NCBI GenBank assembly: GCA_025941565.1
Contig: JAPCYN010000018.1
Span: 1 to 46,009 of the forward strand
DNA: 46,009 nt
Reading direction: 5' to 3'
From: Legionella sp. 515359
GTDB taxonomy: Bacteria; Pseudomonadota; Gammaproteobacteria; Legionellales; Legionellaceae
Shown: piece after piece, positions 45,793 to 46,009 of the stretch
How the letters are laid out: each line of letters opens with the position of its first letter
Position numbering within the stretch: position 1 is the first letter of the stretch
Program-made: the position numbers and the translations under genes
Notes under the pieces: generated by a model
Database searches by the model: none
The model's input: the letters and a program-made list of their open reading frames with translations, nothing else
Told to the model about the DNA's origin: nothing

Positions 45793-45818
45793 CCCCTCTC
45801 CCCAAGTGGGGAGAGGGG
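45793..45818. terminator. Strong GC hairpin after the O-methyltransferase gene
   Basis: An 11-bp perfect stem, CCCCTCTCCCC (45793-45803) with 45808-45818, encloses AAGT, 15 bases after the stop. No T-tract follows. It may end transcription but it also forms the first part of the tandem repeat to its right and matches the CCTCTCCC hairpin family at the left edge of the window. Confidence 0.5.
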
Positions 45819-46009
45819 ATTCGATCTTAGAAAATGTCCCTTCCTCCAATTGGGGAGAGGGGATTTTAGATTCGATCTTAAAAAATGTCCCTTCCTCCAA
45901 TTGGGGAGAGGGGATTTTAGATTCGATCTTGGAAAATGTCCCTTCCTCCAATTGGGGAGAGGGGATTTTAGATTCGATCTTGGAAAATGTCCCTTCCTCC
46001 AATTGGGGA
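45808..46009. repeat. Tandem repeat, 51-bp unit, running off the window
   Basis: Copies begin with GGGGAGAGGGG at 45808, 45852, 45903 and 45954. The first spacing is 44 bp (it lacks ATTTTAG) and the next two are exactly 51 bp; the last copy runs into the window edge. Copies differ by one or two bases. Because 51 is a multiple of three, the minus strand stays open and would read a 17-residue repeat (EEGTFSKIESKIPSPQL), but no start signal or family supports a protein. Confidence 0.9.

Noticed and set aside
45790-46002. Minus-strand ORF of 17-residue repeats as a protein
   Set aside because: Openness is explained by a 51-bp (3n) tandem repeat; no ribosome site, no family, and it runs off the window.
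45808-46009. CRISPR array
   Set aside because: Units are contiguous near-identical 51-bp repeats without variable spacers, and no cas genes are present.

Overview
The window most likely comes from a Legionella-type gammaproteobacterium, probably of the blue-white autofluorescent (Fluoribacter-like) group. Three things suggest this: the conserved radC / coaBC-dut-algC block; eukaryotic-like signalling proteins of the kind Legionella injects into host cells (an intact Ser/Thr kinase and a PP2C-type phosphatase); and a large cinnamate-type polyketide locus whose module order fits legioliulin, the isocoumarin fluorophore reported from L. dumoffii. No rRNA, tRNA or CRISPR array was recognised.

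Layout. (1) 1-4308: a DUF559 nuclease-like gene between hairpin repeats, radC, then coaBC-dut-algC. (2) 4309-4672: an intergenic stretch filled mostly by a ~206-bp palindromic element. (3) 4673-25891: the biosynthetic locus. A phenylalanine ammonia-lyase-like enzyme and a FadL-type outer-membrane channel are on the + strand. They converge on two translationally coupled polyketide synthase genes on the - strand (4787 and 1294 residues). (4) 26021-30468, - strand: rdgB, a TPR-methyltransferase fusion and a membrane EAL protein, all reading towards the PKS genes. (5) 30765-34851: an EamA transporter, a ChbG/HpnK-type deacetylase, crcB plus DUF190, and a GtrA/GT2 pair. (6) 35006-42942: a kinase, an M15 peptidase with a broken leader, dgkA, a FAAL-ACP-thioester reductase, and a PP2C phosphatase whose DGHGG motif sits at the wrong end of the domain. 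(7) 43051-45778: a LysE exporter, a DODA-type dioxygenase and an O-methyltransferase. The window ends in a 51-bp tandem repeat.

How the central locus should work (inference). The lyase makes cinnamate from phenylalanine. The N-terminal adenylation domain of the large PKS activates it and loads it on the first carrier domain. Five ketosynthases then make five two-carbon extensions. Module 1 has DH and KR and would give the phenyl-diene. Modules 2 and 3 have no reductive domain. Module 4 has a KR, and module 5 carries a DH-like domain without its catalytic His before the carrier domain and thioesterase. No acyltransferase domain is present, so malonyl units must come from an enzyme acting in trans. 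Five extensions of cinnamate with reduction in modules 1 and 4 match a C19 8-hydroxy-isocoumarin with a phenylbutadienyl side chain, which is the legioliulin structure as I remember it. The locus is therefore probably a legioliulin-type cluster rather than a new one. The least expected items outside it are the permuted PP2C, the free-standing FAAL-ACP-reductase, and the DUF559 gene bracketed by hairpin repeats.
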